DNA of 14,600 nucleotides from Bacillota bacterium (GTDB lineage Bacteria > Bacillota > Clostridia > Acetivibrionales > Acetivibrionaceae). Below are positions 7,754-14,464 of the stretch, in pieces. The position numbers and the translations under genes are program-made. Numbering within the stretch: the stretch's first letter is position 1; the number at the start of each line of letters is the position of its first letter. The notes under the pieces are model-generated. The model saw nothing but the letters and a program-made list of their open reading frames with translations, was not told where the DNA came from and searched no databases. The stretch spans positions 1-14,600 of the forward strand of contig JAEZUI010000274.1 of assembly GCA_023421115.1 (NCBI GenBank), read 5' to 3'.

Positions 7754-7840
7754 TTATAAGGTTGGCTCCTGTTATATAAAGCCTATAATTATAAACAATG
7801 CGTTAGAAGGATTATACTCATAATTTTACAGCTTCAAAAG

Positions 7841-8976
7841 TCAATTATGAGCTATATATCCATCATACCATTGACTTATAGTCTGAACTTCTGTCTCGCC
7901 GTTCTTCACATATCCATGAACATAATTCACTAATTCTTTGAAGGATTCAGTAGATATTTCATAAGATAATGTGGGGTTATCTTCAACCTTGTGAAACATA
8001 AACATTACTGTACCTCCTGTTTCTACTGCTTTATCTATTTCGTTTTTTATTAAATCCAACGAAATAGTATAACCAACAGGTATGCACTTAAGCTTGTAGA
8101 TATTTTCAACCGAAACCGCTTGTATACCAAAATTGGTGGTTCTTGGGGTGTGTTTCCGTATGATTTCCAATGTCCCAGCCAGAACTATAAAGAAAGTTTA
8201 ATTCCCTTGTGTCAAGATAGTTTACATCACCAGTCTCAGCTCTACTTTTTATCGGCATAACATTTGCCTTAAAACCTCTATAATTCAACACAGAATATGC
8301 TTTGGACAAAACCTCATTGTAGCCATCTTCAAAAGTAAACATAAGTTTAGGTACACCTTTTACGTTATAGGATATTCTATCAATGTTTACTGTAATAGGC
8401 TCGTTCCCTTTAGTGTAAAAGCTTAACCTCATACATTTGACCTCGCTCCAATCTGCACTAGCATCAGAAGCTACAAAATCAATCTTTGACCTTCTTATCT
8501 TATTCCACCCATTTGACAGTTCATAACTTCCAATATAATTCGAAAAATATTTTGTATAATTTACATTGTCATTAAAAAAAAGCTACTCCTATAGCATAAA
8601 TACTTGATACATCAGGTATATTCATATTTATTTCAAAATTTTCTATATCACCGCTACTTATGATATTTTCAGCGTGTTTTTCCAATATAAAATAGCCCGT
8701 AGAGGCATTTTTCTCAACAATTTTCAGCGATTCTGATCCGGAAACATAATCATTTCTATCGATTGACAAATCTACATTGTAGTTCCGAGTCCATTTTGAT
8801 AAATCATCCCCCTCATCAATAATAATACCGTCAGATAAATTTAGATTATTCAGTGTTTGAACTACGGCATTCGTATTATCACTATTTAAATTATCGATAG
8901 CTGCATAGCCTGAAATTTGCATCAAAAAAATACTACAACATAGTATGACTAGAATTGTTATCTTTCTGAAAATCAT
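7841..8976 (-). pseudogene. Disrupted secreted polysaccharide deacetylase (CE4/NodB domain)
   Basis: Three reading-frame pieces add up to one broken gene. It begins at 8976 with a signal peptide (MIFRKITILVILCC..., about 25 residues) after a GGGGGG ribosome binding site. A beta-rich, possibly carbohydrate-binding region follows. At 8574-8581 a run of eight T (minus strand) throws translation into a stop; seven T would restore VAFFNDNVNY and a continuous frame. The NodB part then shows FTFEDGY (usually TFDDG, here Asp to Glu) and GWDIGNHTETHP, the metal-binding His motif. Near 8138-8146 the frame changes again, from HPKN to RTTNFG. By comparison with typical NodB proteins some 40 residues, including the third motif, seem to be missing. 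The end shows VMFMFHKVEDNP and TISQWYDGYI. The family removes acetyl groups from xylan, chitin or peptidoglycan; this copy should be inactive. Confidence 0.85.
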
Positions 8977-9049
8977 TATTGTCCCCCCACTTTTTTAAGC
9001 TTAGCAACCTGTTTTATCGATTAATTTTCTTCTCAAATACAAGCAATTA

Positions 9050-9106
9050 TTAATTAGGTGATTTTTCCTTAAAATCGCTTAATCCAATTGGAATTTTCTT
9101 TTTCAT
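9050..9106 (-). pseudogene. N-terminal remnant resembling an AAA-ATPase-like/PD-(D/E)XK family gene
   Basis: After a good ribosome binding site (GAGGGAATAGAA) an ATG opens an 18-codon frame, MKKKIPIGLSDFKEKSPN, then a stop. The pattern K-[KR]-[IL]-PIG-[IL]-x-DF-[KR] is the typical start of the large clostridial and Bacteroides family with an AAA-ATPase-like domain (PF09820) and a C-terminal PD-(D/E)XK nuclease. Nothing of the rest of that roughly 500-residue protein is present, so I read this as a deletion remnant with its control region intact. A real 18-residue peptide or a chance match cannot be excluded. Confidence 0.45.
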
Positions 9107-9155
9107 TTCTATTCCCTCTAATTCTATTATGTTAGTGCAACGTATCTACGTATTC

Positions 9156-9184
9156 ATTTTACATTGTTCTATCTCTTCTTTCAA
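9156..9184 (-). promoter_or_regulatory. Sigma-A promoter of the remnant gene
   Basis: On the minus strand TTGAAA (9179-9184), a 17-base spacer and TAAAAT (9156-9161) form a good vegetative promoter about 50 bases before the 9106 ATG. It could now transcribe the deacetylase pseudogene downstream. Confidence 0.6.
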
Positions 9185-9221
9185 TCAATATCTCATAAAT
9201 TGAAGTAATTTAATCATTTCA

Positions 9222-10424
9222 TTATACTTTTATTACAGTATCTCGTGTCACTCCATAACTCAAATACCCCCCATGAACTCCAATCGCCTGAAAAGCATCC
9301 TTTATAAAAATATCAACCGGCGATTTCTTTTTCTCTCCTTCAATAAAATAATCTACCTCTCCCTTGTCAATTTGATCTAAACAGCTTATTGCCAGTTTTA
9401 TTTCAGAGTTTAAATCCTTAGCGTTTTCCATGTCCTTATGGATTGTAGCCGCCAAATTATCTAGGTCTAACAAACCAAATCTTAATGTATCCTGAAAAGG
9501 ATTTGGCAAATTTGTCAAATCAACAATTTTAGAATAAGGTTTGCTTTCTAACTCTGTCGGAAATGGTCCTGCTCCGTGTCTTGTCATATATGCTCTTGTA
9601 ACATATACAATTTCTATGTTTCGGTCTTGAAAGCCTGCTTTTGAGATAATCTCAGCAACATTCTTCATTCCTGTATTAGACCTTGTAACATGAGGGAAAT
9701 ACTTGTGATTCTGGTCAAGTAAAAGACCTTGAGCACCTTCAAATACTATAGCTTCAAATTGATTAAGTATATTAGAATTTGTAACAACGACAAAGTCAAG
9801 CATATTTTCCACATCACAAATATAACTTTCTATAATTTCGTCAATTACAAGCAAATTCTCATATCGTTCTGGAATCTTATCAATGCCCAATTGCTTAAGC
9901 CTGATTTTTACATAATTTTCCCTTATATAGGAAACTTTATCCCTCATTAATCTCTCATTATTTAAGTCAGCCATTGTCAATTTAAATTGATCGGCGCACA
10001 AAGCTCTTTCAATTGTTTCATTAAATCCAACTCCACAGGAACCATGTTTCTTACTTCCACGGACAATTTCTGCAATTTGGTTAAGCATTACATCATAGGG
10101 AGTTGTCACATAGCAATTTTCGTCAACATATACTTTGGGTACTAGGTTAATTTCTCTTAGCTCCTTTATTTCTTTATTAAACAACAGGGGATTTACAACA
10201 AAATATGAGCTTAAAAACGTCGGTAGATAATTAAAAGAGCCTGATCCAATGTGCGAAAACACATGCCTTTTACCTTCGGGAGTTGTAACTGTGTGTCCAG
10301 CCTGAGCCGAACCGTTAAACCTAACAACAATTCCATTCTTTACCGTTGATGAAAAATAGTCTGTCATAACACCTTTAGCTTCATCTCCAAAACCACTTCC
10401 AATAACAACTTTTATATTTTTCAT
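9222..10424 (-). CDS. Divergent adenylosuccinate synthetase (PurA-like) in the vWA/J-pseudokinase operon
   Basis: A 400-residue member of the adenylosuccinate synthetase fold, shorter than housekeeping PurA (about 430). Classical PurA joins IMP and aspartate using GTP. Retained features are VVIGSGFGDEAKG (residues 6-18, with catalytic Asp14 and Lys17), QAGHT with His44, HGSCGVGFNETIER for RGIGP, FEGAQGLLLDQNH (228-240), RSNTG, and TRHGAGPFPTELE (281-293). Several sites differ. GGHNAGHT is NGSAQAGHT, the Arg-rich aspartate/IMP loop (RxRRxGWxD in PurA) is QDTLRFGLLD (311-320), and the TKLDVLD guanine-binding segment is SCLDQID (347-353). Substrate choice has therefore probably shifted. The ATG follows GGGAGGTG. 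It is the last gene of the three-gene unit, with no clear terminator after it. It is unlikely to be the cell's purine-pathway enzyme. Confidence 0.85.
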   Translation of the reverse strand: MKNIKVVIGSGFGDEAKGVMTDYFSSTVKNGIVVRFNGSAQAGHTVTTPEGKRHVFSHIGSGSFNYLPTFLSSYFVVNPLLFNKEIKELREINLVPKVYVDENCYVTTPYDVMLNQIAEIVRGSKKHGSCGVGFNETIERALCADQFKLTMADLNNERLMRDKVSYIRENYVKIRLKQLGIDKIPERYENLLVIDEIIESYICDVENMLDFVVVTNSNILNQFEAIVFEGAQGLLLDQNHKYFPHVTRSNTGMKNVAEIISKAGFQDRNIEIVYVTRAYMTRHGAGPFPTELESKPYSKIVDLTNLPNPFQDTLRFGLLDLDNLAATIHKDMENAKDLNSEIKLAISCLDQIDKGEVDYFIEGEKKKSPVDIFIKDAFQAIGVHGGYLSYGVTRDTVIKV

Positions 10425-10449
10425 AAAGGTACACCTCCCTGATATCTTA

Positions 10450-10472
10450 GGAGCACCCTATGTGGATGCCCC
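10450..10472 (-). promoter_or_regulatory. Hairpin in front of the PurA-like gene
   Basis: On the minus strand GGGGCATCC (10464-10472) pairs along nine positions, with two G-U pairs, with GGGTGCTCC (10450-10458) across a five-base loop. It sits in the 112-base gap between the vWA and PurA-like genes, just before the ribosome binding site. It lacks a following T run. It may stabilise the downstream message or adjust expression of the last gene relative to the first two. Confidence 0.55.
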
Positions 10473-10536
10473 TATTTAAAATTACACTATACATAACAAA
10501 ACGATATAAAAAACGTAGAAGCTAAACACCACAAAT

Positions 10537-11460
10537 TTAGAACCTCACTACCCCGGCAGTGTTATCAAAATTACTTGTAAGATCTTTTATTGCATTGGCA
10601 ACTACAAGACTCTTTGAGCTGTCCCAACTCTTTATTACAGCATCCGGATTTTCCCCATTAGCTATTTGAAGTGTAGATACTATAACTTCTCCAATCATTG
10701 TATAATCGTCTAAAACTATTGCTCTTTGCCCTAAAAGGTCTTTCCATTTTTTCTGTACTATATCGCCACGACTACGGAAATAACTTCCTTCCCTTATCAT
10801 GAGGTGATAAACTTCATATTGCCTAGATACCATTGTCAACAAATCCTGTGCCAAGTAGTCTGTCTGTGGTCTATATCCCATTACTCTTTCTATGTCAGAA
10901 GCTCGCAAATAAGGTGTTGGCTCTTCATCTCCAATAGTGAACAAAAATCCTTTCTTTTTTCTTTTCTCAAAACAATCTATCTTTGTGTGTAGTGCAGCAA
11001 AGTACCAAGCAAGAGCATAAGACTCATAATTATTGCCGCCTCCACCTCTTTCAAGATATATTTTTGTCAATTGTTCCGCTATACGGATATCAGCCTCAAA
11101 TTGAGTAGCTTGCAATGGATATAAATCACGTGCCTCCGCATCTCCTATTCCAAGAAACATAATATGCGGATTTGTAATAGGCTTTCTGTTATAAACTTCA
11201 GTTGCCAAATTCTTAAGCCCTTCTCTAGCAATCGAATCCAACACACACCCCATTGAGCCTGTTACATCAAGACCAACAATAAGCGCCGTAGAATTAGGAT
11301 TATCAATTGAATCGCAAGATTCTCTTGTTTTAATTCCTTTAGGGTCTAGTGCAGGATCAATACACTTTGATGTAAAGATATCATCCACTGATTTTTTACC
11401 TGCAATATGTGCTTTTGAATACCTCATCCAATCTTTATCATCCCAATAACCTCTTCCCAT
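10537..11460 (-). CDS. vWA (von Willebrand factor A) domain protein with MIDAS motif
   Basis: A 307-residue cytoplasmic protein without signal peptide or membrane helix. After a polar N-terminal extension (1-57) a vWA fold begins at STALIVGLDVTGSMG; Asp65, Thr67 and Ser69 form the DxTxS metal site. Further conserved stretches are NPHIMFLGIGDAEARD (98-112), RGGGGNNYESYALAWYFAALHT (138-159, probable second metal-site loop) and KKGFLFTIGDEEPTP (169-183, third loop with Asp178). vWA domains bind partner proteins through a divalent metal and often pair with kinases, chaperones or AAA ATPases. The frame can start at 11478, but AAGGAGG lies within those first codons and fits ATG 11460, so I use the latter. 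The start is 14 bases after the preceding stop codon, so the genes are cotranscribed. Confidence 0.85.
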   Translation of the reverse strand: MGRGYWDDKDWMRYSKAHIAGKKSVDDIFTSKCIDPALDPKGIKTRESCDSIDNPNSTALIVGLDVTGSMGCVLDSIAREGLKNLATEVYNRKPITNPHIMFLGIGDAEARDLYPLQATQFEADIRIAEQLTKIYLERGGGGNNYESYALAWYFAALHTKIDCFEKRKKKGFLFTIGDEEPTPYLRASDIERVMGYRPQTDYLAQDLLTMVSRQYEVYHLMIREGSYFRSRGDIVQKKWKDLLGQRAIVLDDYTMIGEVIVSTLQIANGENPDAVIKSWDSSKSLVVANAIKDLTSNFDNTAGVVRF

Positions 11461-11474
11461 AAATAAAACCTCCT

Positions 11475-12518
11475 TCATTTTATTAACTTAATTTTTGAAT
11501 ACAATTTTTGCTCATCTAAATCCATTTCAACAAATTTTCGCTTTCCGAAACTTGCCTCGAGGACTTTTTTCCATTTTGTCAATTCCTCAAAGGCATTTGA
11601 ACCAGCCGCACCTCTAAGCCAATTTTTCATTGCATCAGGTACTGAGCTGTTTAATGCCAAACCACTACCACTTCTGTCACCTAATAGTTCTCGACCTATC
11701 AATCTGATAGATTCCATATCGGTTAAGATATTTCCAAGTTTTTTGTCCTTAACCTGTGGTGGCATTACGAAGAACACTTCATCCGAGGTGCCAAGCATTT
11801 TCGAACCCTGTTTTACCGAATACCACCAACCTCCAAGAAGTGCACTGCCATGATACTTTGGTGATATAAACACGGTATCTGTAGTAATTCCATTAGAACT
11901 CATGCCATTATAGTCAAGATAACAAACAATGCTGTATAATCTACTCAGTATCCAGGCAACATGTCTTTCAGGTATTTTACCTTCATAGTAATTAAGTACA
12001 TCTCTCAAAAGAAATAAGTCAGTTGCTTTTTCTACCACCAAACCAATCCAGTTATTGACCGTCTCAAATTTGGCAATAATCTTAGGCATACACCTTTCAA
12101 ATTCTTCCTTCATCTTATCATCACAGTATTTTAGCCCTCGAATTGCCCTTTCTCCATTTTGCACAAAATCTATGTTGTTTTCATCAATTAGCCAGATTAC
12201 CGAATTGTTTGCAACATACATAGTTCCCAATTCAAATTTGTGCCTTGTACGATATCTGATTTCATGCACTTCCTTCCTCTTTCCTAAGATTCTTATATAT
12301 CCCGGCGCTTCCCATATCCCTGACTTTATTAATTCTTTAGCCTTGTTATAAAGCTCATTAATGGTAATCATTACATTTTCAGCTTCTTTTGAATTGCGAT
12401 TTTTATCAGGATGCCAAACCTTAACAAGATTTCTATAATCCAATTCTATAGCTTGGGAGTTTTTAAACAATTCATAGGGTTCTTTCATTTGCAATATTTG
12501 ATTCGAACTCCACTCCAT
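11475..12518 (-). CDS. J-domain protein fused to a degenerate protein kinase-like domain (pseudokinase)
   Basis: A 347-residue cytoplasmic protein. Residues about 8-65 form a J-domain with the HPD signature in LVKVWHPDKNRN (31-42), the motif that stimulates Hsp70 ATPase. From about residue 75 the pattern follows a small Ser/Thr-kinase-like fold: a beta-rich N-lobe (ELGTMYVANNSVIWLID), a helical segment AWILSRLYSIVCYLDYNG, a catalytic-loop equivalent MSSNGITTDTVFIS (206-219) and a beta hairpin ALLGGWWYSV where DFG would be. The catalytic His/Asp/Asn and DFG Asp are all replaced and no VAIK lysine is evident, so it should not transfer phosphate. The kinase fold is my reading of a remote pattern. 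ATG 12533 is possible, but AAGGTGA fits ATG 12518 better. It is the first gene of the operon. Confidence 0.75.
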   Translation of the reverse strand: MEWSSNQILQMKEPYELFKNSQAIELDYRNLVKVWHPDKNRNSKEAENVMITINELYNKAKELIKSGIWEAPGYIRILGKRKEVHEIRYRTRHKFELGTMYVANNSVIWLIDENNIDFVQNGERAIRGLKYCDDKMKEEFERCMPKIIAKFETVNNWIGLVVEKATDLFLLRDVLNYYEGKIPERHVAWILSRLYSIVCYLDYNGMSSNGITTDTVFISPKYHGSALLGGWWYSVKQGSKMLGTSDEVFFVMPPQVKDKKLGNILTDMESIRLIGRELLGDRSGSGLALNSSVPDAMKNWLRGAAGSNAFEELTKWKKVLEASFGKRKFVEMDLDEQKLYSKIKLIK

Positions 12519-12546
12519 TTCATTCACCTTCATTCTCTGTGCAGAA

Positions 12547-12598
12547 TGTTATTAACTTTATGTTTTTAATTCATTGTTATTATCGTTTTGTTATTATC
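12547..12598. repeat. Phased direct repeats at the operon start site
   Basis: TGTTATTA (plus strand) occurs at 12547, 12575 and 12589, spaced 28 and 14 bases. The last two belong to perfect 11-bp repeats TTGTTATTATC (12574-12584 and 12588-12598). They lie immediately downstream of the -10 box, across the predicted transcription start, where a repressor could bind as a multimer. Low sequence complexity tempers the interpretation. Confidence 0.5.
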
Positions 12599-12627
12599 AT
12601 TATAATACGCATTTTCACAAAAATCAA
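12599..12627 (-). promoter_or_regulatory. Near-consensus sigma-A promoter of the J-pseudokinase/vWA/PurA-like operon
   Basis: On the minus strand TTGATT (12622-12627), a 17-base spacer and a perfect TATAAT (12599-12604) predict a transcription start near 12592, about 75 bases before the first start codon. It is the best promoter match in the window, arguing for appreciable expression unless repressed. Confidence 0.85.
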
Positions 12628-12676
12628 TAGTTATTTTTAAATAAAAACTACGAGACATCAAGTCCCTCCGTTTTTC

Positions 12677-12701
12677 CCTCTTTCACTTCGTTCGAAAGAG
12701 G
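12677..12701. repeat. 25-bp hairpin shared with the folded element
   Basis: These 25 bases are identical, on the opposite strand, to 1857-1881 inside the folded element. They form a hairpin CCTCTTTC/GAAAGAGG with a nine-base loop. The last 12 bases (12690-12701) also recur at 1673-1684 beside that element. Nearby GAGAC and GTCCC motifs (12652-12666) recall another of its hairpins. It may be a degraded or partial copy of the same family. Confidence 0.8.
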
Positions 12702-12707
12702 TGTAAT

Positions 12708-12740
12708 AAAAAAACAGCCCTTCTGTTATAGAAGAAACTG
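12708..12740 (-). terminator. Rho-independent terminator of the lipoprotein/Nudix unit
   Basis: On the minus strand CAGTTTCTTCT (12730-12740) pairs with AGAAGGGCTG (12715-12724) with a single bulge and G-U pairs. Seven T follow at 12708-12714. It lies about 150 bases below the lipoprotein stop and upstream of the next operon's promoter, so it insulates the two units. Between it and the lipoprotein gene there is only a 7-bp inverted repeat (ATGCACA 12776-12782, TGTGCAT 12799-12805). Confidence 0.7.
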
Positions 12741-12886
12741 TTTCGTTCAAATTAATTATTAGCTAATGTGCCCCCATGCACAAAACCATAAAAATTACTG
12801 TGCATATCAATTATTTTAGTACTAATAAGTTATCAGTATGCGTGTGAGGCATGGTCGAAATCACTTAATTACTTTTATTTTTTCAG

Positions 12887-13444
12887 CTATGCCTCAGACA
12901 AATTGCTCTTGCTCTTTTCTGTATCTTCTGTATATGAAAACGCACCACCAACAGTTACTGTATATTCTCCTTCTGGTAAGTATAAATCCTTTTCTGCGTA
13001 AAACTTCTTCCAAAAATCTGCATTTGCATCCTCCTCTGAATAACCGCCACTTTTGACATAATCAAATTTATAGAGTTTATCCTTTTCTAAAATCGTAGAG
13101 GTTAATAAACCAAGAAATATATTGCCAGTATTAAATTCTTTACCGTCAGAAATTGAAAAACTTATATATGGGTCGCCATGCCATATTTTAATTTTATTAT
13201 TGCTTCCAATATATTTGAGAGTAGCCCAAAGCTTGATTTTATCCGTTGTTTTATATATCTGATTGTCTGAGTATAACTTAAGTTCAAATTGTTTGTTGAG
13301 ATTCTGTTCAGTTTCCCCGTTCTCTTCAGCACTTTTTACAGGGGTTACTTTTTCCGGCACAGTTCTAACATCTGCACTTTTACAGCCCATCATTAAAACA
13401 AATATAGTTAACAATGACATCATTAGTGCTAAATTTCTCTTCAT
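12887..13444 (-). CDS. Small secreted lipoprotein of unknown function
   Basis: A 185-residue protein with a lipoprotein signal peptide: MKRN, a hydrophobic stretch, and the lipobox LMMGC with Cys21 as the lipidation site. It should be anchored to the outer face of the membrane. The mature part has a charged, disordered start (to about residue 48) and then a beta-rich, Ig-like region with FELKLYSDNQIYKTTDKIKL, KIWHGDPYISFSI and, at the end, LPEGEYTVTVGGAFSY. No family was recognised with confidence. The frame is open upstream to 13582, but the signal peptide and a GGAGGAATGTAAT ribosome binding site fix the start at 13444. It lies 88 bases after the Nudix gene on the same strand. Confidence 0.8.
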   Translation of the reverse strand: MKRNLALMMSLLTIFVLMMGCKSADVRTVPEKVTPVKSAEENGETEQNLNKQFELKLYSDNQIYKTTDKIKLWATLKYIGSNNKIKIWHGDPYISFSISDGKEFNTGNIFLGLLTSTILEKDKLYKFDYVKSGGYSEEDANADFWKKFYAEKDLYLPEGEYTVTVGGAFSYTEDTEKSKSNLSEA

Positions 13445-13532
13445 ATTACATTCCTCCAAATGAAAGCTTTTACTTAATTGTTGAATCCTTAAAATCACAT
13501 CATAATTATATTCATTTGCAGTTTTAGCCTCT

Positions 13533-13949
13533 TCAATCCAATTCCGGTAGTGAAAATACATTATTCTTTTCGAAATCCTCAAGAATGTCTAGGTTCAAAA
13601 GTTGCTTCAATTGGTATTTATTTGCCCACAGAAATTCCGAATGTTCCATTGAGAGCTTTACTTCCGTATCTTCACTTGTACATAAATATGTAAGAATTAC
13701 TACCTGCCTTGTTGGGTCTGTTTTAAAAGTAACAGCAAATAAAAGCTTTTCAACTATAATATCCAATCCAACCTCTTCCTTCATTTCTCGTATAAGAGCA
13801 GCTTCCAATTCCTCTCCAAACTCAATCTTACCACCTACACACTCCCAAGTACCCGCACCAAATTCATCATTATCCGAACGCTTCACTATCAATACTCGTC
13901 CTTTATTTACAACTATTCCCTTAACTGCAACTACTATTTTCTTTTCCAA
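13533..13949 (-). CDS. Nudix hydrolase (MutT-like)
   Basis: A 138-residue protein of typical single-domain Nudix length. The complete Nudix box is present from Gly41: GKIEFGEELEAALIREMKEE followed by VGL, fitting Gx5Ex7REUxEExGU, with the metal-binding glutamates in REMKEE. These enzymes cleave a nucleoside diphosphate linked to another moiety. The lead-in WECVGG resembles the MutT/8-oxo-dGTPase-like group, but the substrate is not predictable. The start is TTG (13947-13949) with GGGAAGGTGA upstream; no better ATG exists. It begins 17 bases after the preceding small gene. Confidence 0.92.
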   Translation of the reverse strand: MEKKIVVAVKGIVVNKGRVLIVKRSDNDEFGAGTWECVGGKIEFGEELEAALIREMKEEVGLDIIVEKLLFAVTFKTDPTRQVVILTYLCTSEDTEVKLSMEHSEFLWANKYQLKQLLNLDILEDFEKNNVFSLPELD

Positions 13950-13966
13950 TATATCACCTTCCCTAT

Positions 13967-14245
13967 TTAACCTTTTAGTCCATCATGTTCAATTAATACT
14001 TCATTTATATTATTATCAATTTTTTTATCAAAGGCTTTCCACAATTCACTTTTGGTATCAATTTGGTCAATTACTAAACTATATGGAATGCTAAATATAA
14101 GATAGCTATTACCTGCTAACAAGCCACTATAAGGATTAAAAACAATTTTTAAGTATTCCTCGTCTAATGTGAAATCATCAGTTATATACATTTCTATCAA
14201 ATCCAAGTATTTCAAATCAAATTTTTTATTATATTTTATTTCCAT
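13967..14245 (-). CDS. Small hypothetical protein, possibly the 3' part of a frameshifted gene
   Basis: A 92-residue frame, acidic and rich in aromatic residues (LKYLDLIEMYITDDFTLDEE, LVIDQIDTKSELWKAF), with no domain I recognise. Its ATG has no ribosome binding site. The frame upstream (14229-14351) has an excellent one, overlaps it by 17 bases and ends within it. Either the two frames are one gene split by a frameshift, or the second is translated by coupling or frameshifting. Confidence 0.5.
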   Translation of the reverse strand: MEIKYNKKFDLKYLDLIEMYITDDFTLDEEYLKIVFNPYSGLLAGNSYLIFSIPYSLVIDQIDTKSELWKAFDKKIDNNINEVLIEHDGLKG

Positions 14246-14351
14246 CGGTAAAATTCAAAAAATTATTAATTTCTTTTACAACGATTTCTCCTTGCAATGT
14301 ATTTATTAAACTGGTCTTATAACCCTCGGATTTTTCTTCAATATCAAACAT
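14229..14351 (-). CDS. Short 40-residue frame overlapping the hypothetical gene, likely its 5' part
   Basis: The ATG at 14351 follows GAGGTAAGAT, a strong ribosome binding site. The frame reads MFDIEEKSEGYKTSLINTLQ, continues GEIVVKEINNFLNF and stops at 14229-14231, just after entering the next frame's start. Its composition resembles the 92-residue frame, supporting one original protein of about 130 residues. No family was recognised. Confidence 0.45.
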   Translation of the reverse strand: MFDIEEKSEGYKTSLINTLQGEIVVKEINNFLNFTDGNKI

Positions 14352-14464
14352 ATCTTACCTCTTTAACTCTTATTCTTTCAATCTAATGGTATCTTCTGTT
14401 AACCCATAAGTCAACAAAGGAATAATCAATATGTTTAGGGTTTACAGTTCCACCTTTAATAACA

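Noticed and set aside
9222..10424. Phage PurZ (diaminopurine-genome) synthetase
   Set aside because: PurZ is reported to have Ser in place of the catalytic Asp; here GDEAKG keeps Asp14. No associated phage DNA polymerase or dATP/dATP-pyrophosphatase gene is present.
9222..12518. A TerY-type vWA/PP2C/kinase triad
   Set aside because: There is no PP2C phosphatase, the kinase-like domain lacks catalytic residues, and no tellurium-resistance genes are nearby.
13445..13582. 46 extra N-terminal codons on the lipoprotein frame
   Set aside because: The lipoprotein signal peptide and a GGAGGA ribosome binding site place the start at 13444. The upstream codons only happen to be open.
13585..14094. 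A 169-codon plus-strand frame opposite the Nudix gene
   Set aside because: It is antisense to a clear Nudix hydrolase with a complete signature box, and it shows no family features of its own.
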